Shown piece after piece: positions 10,069-23,854 of a stretch of DNA of 64,000 bases; positions within the stretch are counted from its first letter, which is position 1, and the number at the start of each line of letters is the position of its first letter. The notes below the pieces were generated by a model. The model did no database searches, was not told the DNA's origin, and was given only the letters and a program-made list of their open reading frames with translations. The DNA is from Oxyruncus cristatus (lineage: Eukaryota > Chordata > Aves > Passeriformes > Cotingidae). The stretch covers positions 2,095,020 to 2,159,019 of the forward strand of contig VXAY01003846.1 in NCBI GenBank assembly GCA_013399855.1, written 5' to 3'. The translations under genes were made by a program, and so were the position numbers.

Positions 10069-12293
10069 GTATGTAAAAATTCAGTGGATCCTTTTAATGG
10101 GGATTAATATTTTTAAGTCACTAGGAACCTCTGGCTGTGCAAGCACAATAACTTTTGTACCAAGTGTATATCCAGTGCCTCTGAGCATCAAATTAAGGTC
10201 ATTGAATTAGGACTATATTTAATATTACTGTTACACCAAAGCTAGCAAAAATGTAGCCTGTTTACTGGACTCTCAAGATCAGTTTAGGTTTTTACAGGTC
10301 AATTCCAGTTTCAAGCCTTTCTCTCACATTAAAAAGGACATAGTTTGTCTGTGTGTTCAGATCACAATTCTGGCACAGTCTCGAAAAGAGGACAGAGACA
10401 GCCTTTGAGTTATGTAGTGTCCAAGTGACTCAAAGATTTACAGTTCAGTAATAGCTAAAGGATTCACCATTAGACCGTAAAGCCTGATCTGGCAAGGAAA
10501 TGGGACCATTCATTGTTGATACGTGACACTGCTTTACTGATGACATATGTGCTGTTTTCAATTTCAGCATGTTTTACAGCTTATTCCCATGCAGAACAGA
10601 TTGTAGTAACCTGACATCAAAACAGGAAAGCAAGAATGCAGTGACAGGGACCTCATGTTAGAAGCCTGTGGGTTCCTGGCTGTAAATGAGAAAAAACTGG
10701 CCTAGTCGTTGCTGCAATGTGATTATCTGACCAAAGCTGGGAATACAGACTTGGTTCCCTGATCAAAAACAGCCATAAGAAAGGACAGCTACGTATATTG
10801 ACTTGAAGGAGCAACTGTGATTAGTATGTTAGTTTAGCTGTGTCTTTCTGGCATACTGCTAGCTACACTTCTGTATGGGCAGCAATTATGCAAGTTTTGC
10901 AAAGCTGTTTTGCAGAACTCTGACCCAACCCTGATCAATTCAAGAAGGAAAAAGCAGTTCAGTGTGTAAGCCTATTGGATTAAGTCTCCTATGAGTATAG
11001 CTGTCAGGTAGTCTCTTATTTCTCTTACTGTTCCATCACTGAAAGATTTGCTACATTTCAGGGGGTAAAGTTTAGGCTTGTGAGACTGATTTGGACATCT
11101 GCCTAAAGGAAATATATTAGGATGTGCATCATGGAAGCCTTTATTCCTGCACACACGAGCAGGAATAAGGTCTTTTCTCAACTGCCAATGTTTTCCTTGT
11201 ATCTGGAAATTCTTACATTTTATTTTATAATTGCATTGACAGTTCTTCTGAGAGAATGATGTAAAAGTTGTACAGGCACTGCCACTTTTAGCAGCATGTC
11301 TTTTTACATATTTCCAGATCACTTGCCTCCTTTGTTGCTGTAGACACTGAAGTTCTTTATTTTTGAAATTATATCAGCCTTTTGTGTCAGACTTACTAAA
11401 CCATTTGCTCATAATTTGGCTGATCTCTCCAGTTTAGAAAAAAAATTCACAAAAACAACAACTGAAGATAAATGGAAATGTATTTTTAAAGTAATATTTA
11501 TTATAATTAAATTAAGAGGCGTGTCTTCAAACAGAGAATCAGTTCTTGCACATATGTCTTTCACAAATCTCCTGTTTAGTTTGTGTTCTGGTAGAAATGA
11601 AAGGGTTATATGTAGTATTTTATAAAAAATATCTGTCTAATACTAACCTGCCTGAATACTGATATAAAAGAGACTGTGAAAAGAAACAAACCATTGCCAA
11701 AGTTAAAAATATTCCAGTCAGATAGAAACTATAGAAAGTTATTACATGAGAAACTATTTTTTTGAATCCAATCAGTTTGGTTGGGCTGTTCTGACTATAT
11801 GTAGTCTGGCTTTTTCAATATGTCATCCTGAAAGTGGGAGAGGGGGTTGCTCTTGGTCACTAACATTGACCTGGCAGATCACACGCTGTATAAAGACCCA
11901 CCAGTTTCTCCATCCCAAATTGAGTTTGGGTAGTCTTAAGGAAGTTTGTAAATGCTTTCAAAGGAATATTGTGATGTTTTTTACTGAAAATTTGTTCGTA
12001 GAACTTCTTGGGTTTATTTTCATGTCTTTGTTTTTCTCACAATGTAGTCTTTTTATTCTTTACTATTTTATTTTGGGGGGGTTGGAGGAGGTAGGTAGTG
12101 TTTATAAGCTGATTTCATTTGGTAATCCATCCCAACTGGAAGATACCTGAGAAGAAAACAAACCATATATTTGAGAAATGGAAACCCAACCATCTAGGCA
12201 AGATTTATTGGGCGAGATGGATCTGGTAAGACAGATATAAAAATGCTTCACTTTGCATTTTAGAGTTGAATTGTTATTTTCATGGATTTTCAG
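10069..12293 (+). other. THSD7A: THSD7A intron, 2,225 bases, phase 1
   Basis: GTATGT to GATTTTCAG. No recognised repeat or RNA gene. The longest open frame of the whole window (134 codons, 11746-12150, + strand) is here. It lies wholly inside the intron, is rich in Phe/Leu from T-rich DNA and shows no family motif, so I do not call it a gene. Confidence 0.92.
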
Positions 12294-12497
12294 GCTTTAA
12301 ACTGAGGAAGCGTCGCATCACCAATGAGCCTACAGGAGGAACAGGAAACTGCCCTCACCTGCTGGAAGCCATCCCGTGTGAAGAGCCCTCATGCTATGAC
12401 TGGAGAATCACAGGGCTGGAGGAATGCATTCCCGATAATGAAAAGCCATGTGGCCCTGGTACACAGGTTCCTGTTGTCGTCTGTGTCAACAGTGATG
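12294..12497 (+). CDS. THSD7A: THSD7A exon D: end of TSP1 repeat and next module to CVNSDG
   Basis: Exactly 68 codons, phase 1 at both ends, with acceptor GATTTTCAG and donor GTAAGA. The frame reads GFKLRKRRITNEPTGGTGNC, PHLLEAIPCEEPSCYDW, then RITGLEECIPDNEKPCGPGT and QVPVVVCVNSD. The basic KLRKRR stretch and CPHLLEAIPCEEPSC finish one TSP1 unit, and YDW...CGPGTQ begins the alternating type. Relative to the human sequence as I remember it (GGSGVTGNC), the segment GGTGNC is three residues shorter. Being symmetrical, skipping this exon would keep the frame but break a TSP1 fold. Confidence 0.96.
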
Positions 12498-15400
12498 GTA
12501 AGATGCTTTTTCTTGCAGTCCACACCAACTAGAGTGAAGATGCTAATACGCAGTCCAAAAGGGGAGCAGCTTTTAATCTCAGCTTTCTTGATCCTTGAAA
12601 CCAAGAGGTCTGGAATAGAGACAAATGTCCTTTAGTATTGGTTAGGAAGGGTAAGACCTCTAGTTGCTCTAGGATCAAGCTTCTTCATCTACACGCTTTA
12701 GGTTTTCAAAGCTAAATGGAGAGACTTTGAGAAAATTAATAGAAAACAGCTATTGTTCATCAGTAGATCAGACTCATGCCTGCAGTGGCGTGACTGAATT
12801 CTCTGATGTAATCCCACTAACAAAGCTGATCCTCTCAGTCCAGAAACAAATAAAGTGTGAGTAAAGTAAGATGCATTGCAGTAAGTATAGCTGGAAGAAA
12901 AATAATAATGTGTTTATTAAAAAGCATGGTTTGATGTGTGTTATGGAGTTGGGTTGACAGTCTGAGCTGTCTTGCTTCTACAAAAGGTCAAAAAATATCA
13001 CCATTATTCAATTATCTTCTGTGGGAGAAAACAGATTTTGCATGACATAGTCATAAAAGCCAATTTTGAAAGCTGCTTTCAGAATACTTTAATCTACAGA
13101 AGATTCATGAATTACTGTTGCAATAATATTCCTTATTCATTAATGATATTATAGTCTAGAGCAGCATATAAATTAAAATAATTTTACTGACTACAGTGTA
13201 GTGTGGTAATAGGCTTCTAACTCCCTACAGAGGATTAAGTAAGAGGACATCTGATGAGTGTTAACAGCTGCACAAAATATTTTGAAATTAAATTGATCAA
13301 AAGTAATAAGAACTGATTATAAAGATATTTAAATCTTGGGATTTCATGCTGAAGAATTTGGGTCATAATTGAGTTTTGGGGCTTAAATTGAAAAGCTTAG
13401 ATTTAGAGTGTAAGCTTTACTTTTCTGCATACACCTAAGGGAACTGGTAACCATTTTTACAGCTCAGAAAGAGATTAGACCAAAATTACAATCCTGAATC
13501 TACTATATTTTATGTCCTTATCTCAAAAAATTTCCCTTTGCAATGTAATAATTTCTTGGCAACAACATCGAAACTCTTTACAGTTTTGTTTGTATACTTG
13601 TCAAATGAAAAATAGCCTTTTCCTTATTAACGAAAGTGTTTCCTAAATAATTGTGATTTTTTTCTCTCTTTTCAATAGCAAAAAGAAAAATGATCTGTAA
13701 AACAAAAAGAAAGTGTGGTGGTTTTTTTTTTTTGCTTCACTAGATTTTGGTTAGTTTACTTCTTTTTTTTTGAGGAGGGGTATTTTCTCACATGTGTTAC
13801 CTACTTGCTTACTAAATTGTAATATAGCCATTTGCATTGACTATAACTTACTGTATATTTGGAACATGCAATTGAGCCATTAAACTTTGAGATGTCTTTT
13901 AAGTATATGGCATTTTCTGTTGAAAACTCACAGGATTTGCTCTCTGCACTGCATGGGCTTTGGTTTTGGCCAAATTTGACTTTGAAGACTTGTGATTTTT
14001 TTTTTTTTATTCACAGTATTAATCTTTGTCTCTCTGTCTTTCTGAATTATATGGCATTATACATTGCCTATGTCAGCAATCTTCCCCAGCAGGAGTGAGA
14101 AGTCAGGCTTTGGCCATATGCCTGTCAGTGTTTGAAAGTTAAAGAGCTGTGGGCATAGTTTCAGAGAAAGGAGAAAACAAATTGCAATTATGGCTTGTTT
14201 TGCAAAGATCCAATCACCCACAAAGATACGTGTTCAATATCTTTCAACAGAGTGCACAAGCAATGAAGAGTAATGTAGTGGATTTCCCCAGCTCTTCTTT
14301 GAATCCTTTCTCTTAGTAAACAATATTCTGTGTACTTCTCCAGTAATACCAAGTGTCTTTTCCTTAGATCTCTCCTGAGAAAGATTAGCATGATGCAGTA
14401 GAAGCAAACAAAGTACAAAGTAAGGACCCACCAACCTTAGCATTCTCTCCTTCCAAACTGTCTCTTCTCAAGCATCTACTTACTTTGTCTCCCACAGCAC
14501 CAGCCACCTAAAAAAACCTGTAGGCAACTCTTAAAAACTTCTCTAAATACCCACTGCCACTTCTTCCCAGGTAGTTCCCATCTAGTACTTTGGCGTCCTA
14601 CCCCTGCAGTCAACAGAATAACCGCGGTATCCGTCACCAAACACTTGTTGCAGGCATCTAAATTCTGCTACAGGAGGGCAACACTTTGCATTCAGGAAGG
14701 TTTGCTTCAAGCCCTACATCTGCAGGGTAGTTTACAGTCAAATAAAGTTTGGAGAATGCTACTCTTCATTGTCTAAACATCGTGGTTTAAATTACTCATC
14801 ACAAGAAATTTGTGATATTCAGTGTTCTTTGAGCATTTCTTGGAGAAGACTGCATTGACTGTCAGTTAAAGACTGTGCCTCAATTAACGGGATACATAAT
14901 TTATATAATAATGTGTTGCTATAATTTTCATCTAAATAGCACTCAGGGAATTTCATTCAGTTTTACATGTAAAAATGACTCTGAAGGGAAACAGCATGGG
15001 GAAAGCTTTAATTATTGCTTAAGTTTGCTATGTTACTCAAACTGAACTAATCTTTGCTTAACTATATTCTCTTCAGTCTCTCCAAGAGTTTTTTTCTTAG
15101 TAATATTAATGAACCTATCTTAAAGTTCCTGGATGGGAAAGGTTGGATTGAAGGGACTAAGTGTATTAAAATAAAAGTGTATTTTCCCCTTGGCTTCTGC
15201 TTTATAAAATGAAAAAGGCTAGTGGTACATATTTCAGAGTGAGCACTGTACTCTAAAGTACTGCTTTAACGTAACATAAACCCTGCACTGATTAGTATCT
15301 TTTCTTCCTGTGCACTGTTCCATCGTTCTACATGTTTGAAGCATAGTCAGTTGGGATAAGGTGTCTTGACCTGGATGTTTTACTTCACAATTAGAGTCAA

Positions 15401-18400
15401 GCAACAGTGTTTCTGAGATTGTTTCATATAATTGTAATGAGCAACTCTCTTCAATTTGGTGTATACCTAAGAGTCATTACAGCCTTTGAGACAATAGCAA
15501 ACAATAGATTATCCTCCTGTCTCATTGCTGGAGGCCAATGATTGTCATTCTCTTTCCACAGCGGATGGCAGTAATCAGAATTTTCATTCAGGCTGAAAAA
15601 ATGTGACAGTCAGTACCCCAGGTTGTCATTGCAGAGGCTATAATGAACTTTGATGGAATTTATTATATAAAAGGAACTTCAGTCTTTTACTGTGGAAAGA
15701 GCCTTTTCAGAATAATTTTCCAGGAAATTTCACAAAGTAGCTCCTTTAGGTGAAAAGAACACCTTTCAACTCCCAGACTGGACAGAAACTGATCAGAATT
15801 CCTCCATTGTATACATAATTTCAATAAGCAGAGATCTGTTGGTAATATTCCGTTCTACAGATTAACTTTTAATAATGGTAAAATGACTTTTTTAAAATTA
15901 GTTGTTATCCGTCTTTTTTTATAAATGCAAGGCATACTTGCACACACAGTTATGTACATATTATCTATTATAAGTATTTTAATAGGGTTCAGAAGAATAT
16001 TTTTAGAAGAGGTGAATTGGCTTTGTTTCTCTATAGCTATGACAATCTATGAAGAACACATTTTCAAAGATATTTCTGTATTATTTGAAGTATATAGTGG
16101 GAAAGCTGTCCACTTCCACACTCCATTAATAGACACATTGGTGCCAATCATATGTAAATAGGGCAAACTAATTTCTGACATAAAAATCAGCAAAATTAAC
16201 CACTGCTGAAAATACGTACAAAATGCTGGTTTCATTCATTTTTGGTTTTATCTTCGGACTGAAATCTGTATCACAGGTACTAGCAGTGGCTGTAGTGTTA
16301 GTAGTGTGCTTCTGATCCTCAAACAGTCAGCTGAAATGACTTGCTCATTTTGTAAGAATGTGTAAATAATACATTGGTTTACAGCCTTTATAATATACTG
16401 GGCTTTGTGCCACTGTATGTGCTACTCTGGATAAAACAGATCTCACTTCTGAAGGACAATTTTCTTCCAGGTCTTGGTCAAGCTCACTAATTGTTGGTTT
16501 ACAGCTAGCTCAACAGGGGATGGACAGGAGTGGATCTTCTATCTCCCAGCTATGAGAAAGATTCGCCTAAGAAGAGGGAGCCGTGGCAACAGCAAGGCTC
16601 TCCGTGTGTATGTAAATTCCCACAACTCTTTGAAGTAGCAAAATTGTTCCTGAAGTTGTCTGGGCAGAGGTGTGTGCTGATGTAGCTGAGTGCCACGAGC
16701 TCTTTTCTGGTACCTGGATGGATGTGGGTGACACAGGTCTGGTCTTCCTGAGACTGAAGCGCAAGTTCAAACCACAGCTGACATTAGTATATTCTCATGT
16801 AAATGGGCGGATTTTACCCATTTTGCAATTTTGGGGGATAAAACAGTGGTGTCGGTAGCTAATTAGAAGATGTAGAAGGTAAACTAGTCTGTTTTGTTCA
16901 GACACATTTCAAAAAAATTAGTTTAGCTACTTTGTTTGGAGCTGAAGCACAGTACTGACCAAAATGGAACAGAGCACATTTCCAGAGTATATTTCTTTTA
17001 TTTTATGTTTATTCTCATCTACTGAGACTGACTGAAGACACAATACATCAGCCATATGAATGTCCTATATGTTTTATTTTTCTTATTGTTTTTCTTTAGA
17101 TTTAGAAATATTTATTTCTGAAATATTTCTTCCCTTCCTTTTGTTGAATTTCATTTTGAAGTAAATCTTACAAAATTTCTTCATGTAGTTTAAATTTTCT
17201 TCTGTTATTCCCTGATCAATATCTTTGTTTTCTGTATTGAATCTGCTTACGGCTTTATATCGTCTTGCAAAAGACAGCTAATGAAACATATAGAATACAT
17301 TTCAGAAAAACTGAAGATTGGTTGGTGTAATAACTTTTATTTAAATTATTTTGGCCGTTTTAGGAATTGGCTCTTTCATTGTACTCATGGCTTGAATCAA
17401 ATATATGCTAAATGAGTAGCTGCTGGTCTTCATTTATTTTCACAATGGATAACAGTAAGAGAATCAATCTATTTGGGCATAAGTATTTTATAGGTGTGCC
17501 CAAATATAAAGAATCTACTTTTTCTGCCATTTTTGTAGTGTGGTTATATGCATTCAATGAAGAAACCATCAGACTGGTTGGATTTTTTGACGAGTATTTA
17601 GGAAAGAAAATACTACTTTGTGTCCCTTTACGACTTGGTTCTTTAAAAAGAACAAAGAGCCAGATTCAAATTCAGATTACATTGAATTATTCAGTTAATC
17701 CTATAAGAAAACCAGATCAAAATCTGGTCAATGCTCAGCAGTCAATTAGTAGAAAAATACAATAGCTAATGACAATTTCTTTCAGCTCATATTGCCTTAT
17801 ACTTACAGCGTTTTCTTCACTGTAAACGCATAGGCTATGAAATTTAAAACCGAGTATTTCCATCCTTCCCTTTAATTTTTCTGCTTACATAAAGATGTTT
17901 AATAAGCTTATTGGACGTTTGCTGTATGGAAACATTTCTCACTGGGAGTAAAATACAGTCAGTTTAAAGGACCTTAAAATTGACACTCTCATTATGTTTC
18001 AGAGCACTGAAGACTTTTAAATTTTTTACAAGATTTTCTTTATTTAATATAAAGGAATATAAGGAAAAACTAGTGCACAGTACTGCTTAAAATATCTCAT
18101 TCAAATCTCAGAAAGTTTGATAATTGATAATTCTTCTGTCAATGAAAGGTCACATTGAATTGGTAACACCAATGCCTTTTAGTCTCTCATCTTGACGTTA
18201 GGAGAGTGGACATGTCACTATTGAGTTTCATATAAGAATGAGTGCTTTTAGTGTTTATGTAACATGATGTGATTAAATTATATGGAATGAATTAAATACA
18301 TTCCTTTCTTTGTCCATGTCTTTAACAGTTGCCCTATAATTTGATGTGATGATTTCAATTAAAGTGACAAGTGGAATGTAACTGTTTCATCTGCAGAGTT

Positions 18401-21400
18401 CAGTAAACAATTATCCCTTATGACAGTTCAATAGACCTTTGTTTCCAATTTATCATATATTTTTGAAGACATCTAAAATGTACTGTAGTGCCTTTGCAAA
18501 GAGGCTGCACTAGTATAAGATTTATTGGACTTCTAGGAGTAGAAGTTGGTGTAGTGGGAAGCACAAGTGTTTTGAAAATGTACCAGAGAGTGCAATTACA
18601 TGGTTTATATTATGCATACTCTGAGTAACTTGCTTTTGGTTTTGATGACAAAACCAGTACAATATTGCAGTATCTGCTTGTGGGTAAATTAAGAGGGGGG
18701 ATTTTGAAACATACATTTTGATTTAAGTAGCATTCTGCAATGCATGAACCTGGTTCTGATTAGACTCCAAGGGTCATCATGGTAAGAACTCAGAAGGGAA
18801 TAATTGTAGATACACTTTAAAACAATTGGGGGTTTTTTTGGAATGTCAGTTTAATGCTTTACAGTATTTCCATTTGTTACTTGAAATTATACTGTTATGA
18901 AACAAGAAAGAGAAAGAGGTTTATGGATTTATGGATGGATTGTAAAACTGGATTTATAGACCCAGTATTGAACTTTGGGTTTGGATTTGTATGCCAACGT
19001 GTTAACTCCATAGAACAGACTCACAAAATACTTAAAATATTTTTACAAAACATATTCAGAAGAGATAATATTACATCTAATGCTGTTATATATAAAATAA
19101 TGCTACATATTATATTACACAATAGTAGTCATTAATCTTTGTGATAAAATGTTCTAAGACGGTATCATCTCATTAGATATGATGAGAGTCAGTTTTCCAT
19201 CTGAGAGAAAAAGGTTGTACAGGCCTATTTATATCTTCCAACAACCTGCATGCTAATGGTACATTTTCTAAATAAATGTTATCAAATTTCAAAGCCGTGA
19301 AACTAGCGTGTTGATAAATGGTGACAATTAAAACATGAGCCAGTCACACTGAGCCAGCATAAATAGCAATTTTACTCTCAGTCCTTCCAGCTTTAAGTAG
19401 CTCATTGTCTGACACTTCTTACAGATAATAATTTGTGTTGAGTTCTGATTAATGAAAAACCACTCTTACCTGCCAAAAATATTTGATTTCACAAGATAAC
19501 TGTTCCAGTGGCAATTCAGAGCCTTAAAATAATCTGTGTCATTTTGCAGTTCTTGCAACTCCTGTGTACTGCACAAACACCATCTCCACTGAATACTTTA
19601 GAAACCTCAAACTAAAACATGCCCAGCCACAATGATTATTTGGAACCAGGGCAAACAAATGAGAATACAAGTCTCTCCAGTGTTCCCAGTGATCTGTTCC
19701 AGATTTTGAGGTGCAGGTAGTCTGTGACTCTATGTGGCGGAAACAGTAGTAGAGGGAACGGAATAGATTTGTGCCTGGGATTCAGTGAAAAGGGGGGTGG
19801 AAGACAAGAAGAAGAAACTAATTCTGACCAAGCAATGAAGTTAAGAACTGGGGAAAGGTGGGATTTTACCCTGGTTTCCAGGACAATTTACTGAGACGAA
19901 GCAAATTATAAAATGTCTCTACATGACAGGGATTAGGAATGAATTTTGGGAGGGATTTGGTCTGTTAACAGTCAGCCCAAGGGAGGCTTTGACAAGCAGC
20001 TGGGGAGAAGTCAGCAGGGCCGGGTGAAAGGGACAGTGAGGTGTCAGACTGGGATTAGTGTCTAGAGAAAGTAAGGCTGGATAAGAAGCCAGAGAATGGG
20101 GAAGAAACAAGGAAATTCATAATTCTAGAGCTGGAACACAGTGCATTATAGTCTGCTTCTGCTTCATGAGATCACCAGGCAGAGCAACATTATCCAGCAT
20201 CACTGTAACACCCATGGCAGAAGTACTATTTTTTATTTGGCTTCTCTTTTGAACTAGAAAATTGGAAAGAAATATTATGTCAAAATTAGGTGTTTTAGGT
20301 TGCAAAGGCAAGCCCTCAAACATTAGGAAATTAGAATGGTTTGTCTGGTCCTTATGTGAATGTGTCAGATGGAAGTACTTAATTATTTAATTGTGCTGAC
20401 ATGACATTTTACCCACAGAACCTGCTACTTATTTGTGATACAGATATATCTATCTCCTGTGGCGATTAAGTGGGCATTTTGTAGTAATGAATACAGTGTC
20501 TTTGATAAAGCTAGCCTTAGTTTTCTCATTCTTCGGGGTTTAATTTTGGTTTACTTTTGTTCAGCATCAGCAAAATATAATACTGACCCATCACATCTTG
20601 GGCGTTTTGAAAATAGTGGGCATCTGATAGTCATGACAGAAAGATCTTAGGAAAAATACCAGTTCTGTTTTCATAACACTTTTAATTAGGATGTGGTAAA
20701 TAAAACATAGGCTTGTGTCTTCAACAAAGAGAATAAAACTAAAAATACCAAATAGCTCCTCATTAAGGAGTTTCCAATATGTGAACTGAAGGAGGAAGGG
20801 GCCCAGTGGAAAACTAATAAGCATGTGATTATGCAATTAAAAAGCCTGTATAAAAGGCAACGTTAATTCTGACATTTACTCTTGTTTGGTTTCTTGACAT
20901 AGTTTTGGGGGTAATTTATTGATTAACTATGTAAATGTTTTTGTATGAGTTATCAGTTGTTTGGGTTTAATTTTACCGATATTAGACATCATTTACTGCT
21001 ACTGATATTATTTTATAAATAGCAAATTGCTGTATTAGTGTTTTCCAGAAAAAATATATCAAGCAGAAACTATATGAAATCTCTTGTTCTGAGGGTCTCA
21101 GAATGGATTTTTTTTTATTATTTAAATAAAGAGGGGGAAAACAAGAAATACATTAGCTAGAAGCATCTTATATATTGTAGGAGGCTTCTAGAAAACTGGT
21201 GATGTCCTTCCAGCAGGGAAAGGGAATCCTACTTCTAGGATACACTTTATTTCTTATAGTAGGTGTAAATCTACAGTGAAATCTCTCAGATTTCTGTGAC
21301 TTTAGGACATTAGCTTGTATAACTTAACAAAGTAAGAAAGTTGTAATGTCCCTATTGCAGATGTGCTCCTGTTATTTCTGGTTTAGTTATGACAATGTTA

Positions 21401-23789
21401 TAATATTTCCTTAATTTAGCATATATAAGATGTAATGATATTTACCTCTGGCTGCTTTCCTTATATCTCTTTCTCTGAATCCATATGCTGAGAGGCTTGG
21501 AGAATGGAAAAGTCAAAAGGATGGATAAGTTTTAGTCTTCTGGAATCAGTTATGAAAATATTTCCAAAAGAGAAAATTAATTCACCTCTGAGCTCCCTAA
21601 AGGCATGCTGTGCCTTCTACTTGTAGTGATGAGAAGATATTCTTTGCAAGATGCATAAAAAGATGTTCTCCAAAGACTGCATTTTATCTGCCAGTAGTAG
21701 GACACAGACAGAAGCATCCATGAAATTAATTTTAAAACCATTTCTCAGAAATGTGTAAACATGACAGTGGCAGTGATCTCTCTTACACCTCTTGGGTCCT
21801 GTGTTTTAACTGTGATTTAATTGAGCTGTCAGATTCCATACAGAGTGACAACTCTTTACTAGCTGCAGCTGGATGAATAATGCAAAGAAAATGTTTGCAA
21901 TCATCTTTTCCTATATAAAATAGATTTTCTTACTCTCTTTAACCCACTTTTGAGATACATGTATATTTGTGTGGCAAGTGGTGTGACAGATATATATGAA
22001 TGCACAGTTGTAAACTTGCTGCAAATTCACTGCATATTTGTGAAATACTAGGTAATCGACCAACTGAAAAATTCCCCTAATATTCTGTCAGGTACATACC
22101 ATTAGACATTCTTTTCAGCTGGGAATTAAGCTTTTGCATTAGAGAGAAGAATAACGTTAAACTGTTGGTGGCCAAATTCTAGGAAAATACTCAGTGTTGA
22201 AACTGCAGTGCTGGAGTATTTATGAATCAATTTATGGTGCAACTTTCTGAACCTTTTAGCTTAAATGTATAAATTTATTCACCAAAGCTCATATTTATGC
22301 AGAAAATGAGAAGCCTGAAGTTTGTGAAGGTTTTGATGTTTCTTGAAAAACCAGGCCATTTAAGGTAACTGCTGAAAATATGCAGATTAGTACCTCAGTG
22401 TAGGGAATTTTTGAAAAGATTGTGGTGAGCCCTTTCATTTTACTGACGTTAGTGGAACTGTCACATTGTTTTCAATCTACTGTTTTTCTAGTCTTGCCTA
22501 TTATTTCCTTTTTATGCTTCTATTCCTCACTTATATCCCTGAATATTAATCTAGTTCAGATGAGCACATCAGAATTACCTTTTCTAATAAAACTGGTTTG
22601 ATTGACATTCCATTACCCTTCCCAAACTTGTTCTCCACTTAATTTTGAGCTTATTGGAGGGGCGTGGGAAATGCCTAAAATAGCAGTTACAATAAAATGC
22701 CTGTGAAACCTTTTAAAAGGTTACAATACTGTACTTGTCTATATCAGATGAATTTTAAAATTTTATGAGAATACTCAGCAGTGAAAAAAATAGTACCACA
22801 ATTTCCAGTGAAAAATGTCTTGTTTTATAAGTAAGGAAAAAGACATATTGCAATAAAATACATGCATGTTGCATTTTCAAATCCATGTAATTAAAATCCT
22901 ACAGTTAACAATGTTCAAATAACAGTACCTTTATTTCCAAAATCTGTAAAAGGATTTTTCTTCACTTTTAAATCCGTTAGAGTTTCTGTAACATTTTACA
23001 ACCAAATAGAGAAAGTATTTGTAATTTCTTTTTTTTTTTGGCCATGTTTTTACATCATTTTTTCACTATATGAATTGGGGCTTGATTGGGAAAAGTTTAT
23101 GAGACAGCCCAGTTGAACTTGGAATCAGTTGTATCTTTTTAAGGTGACTTGGTGCTTTTGACAAGTGTTTTTAGAAATGTAGTGTGAATCTTCAAGTGAT
23201 CTCATCCTCCAGATTCACACTGTCTTTTTGTTTCCTTATAGCTCTGTCAGCACTTTTCTCCTCCTTTCCCCATCCTGCTAAAATGGCCTATTGGTCTGAC
23301 ATATTGATCCCACTTGGTCCCATGACTAATATTGATTTTATTTTCAATGGGACTGTAGCCTGTCATCAAACTTATTTTTTCTTTCATATCAGGATGACAT
23401 TTGATTGGTTTATTTGACACTAGAAGGCAACTGTGCTTGGTTATGATCAATACACTTGTATTCTCTGTTCCTTATCATTCTCAGTAAGACTACATTAGCA
23501 AATGAACCATGAAAATGCTTCAACTACCTGTCAAGCAGTAGGAAAATTTTATTCCTATTGTCAGACACTGTATAGGTACTCCACCGTCCTCTTCATTAGA
23601 AATAATGGACTTCTATCCCTGTGGTACAAGTCTACTATGACATCAAGTTAAAAGTATAGGAGATTTTCAGCTAAAGGCATATCATGCCTCAGTTTTTGTT
23701 TTGTCTTATATGCATGGAGACACTTTGAAAAGCTGATCCAAACTAACAGCAAAAATAATTAAACTATATTAAATGTGTCTGTGAATCCT

Positions 23790-23854
23790 CTTATTCAGAA
23801 TTAAGGTGGCCTTAATTCTCTTTGTCAAGAATTTTCTCTTTCATTCTGAATAAG
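23790..23854. repeat. Nested short inverted repeats
   Basis: The outer arms CTTATTCAGAAT (23790-23801) and ATTCTGAATAAG (23843-23854) are perfectly complementary over 12 bases. Overlapping the left arm, GAATTAAGG (23798-23806) and CCTTAATTC (23810-23818) form a 9-base stem with a 3-base loop. The two structures compete, since they share bases 23798-23801. Origin unknown; a transposon end or chance are both possible. Confidence 0.7.

Noticed and set aside
11746..12150. Longest open frame of the window, 134 codons on the + strand
   Set aside because: It lies entirely within a THSD7A intron, has no recognisable domain, and its Phe/Leu/Ser bias follows from T-rich DNA. No promoter, poly(A) signal or splice evidence supports it.
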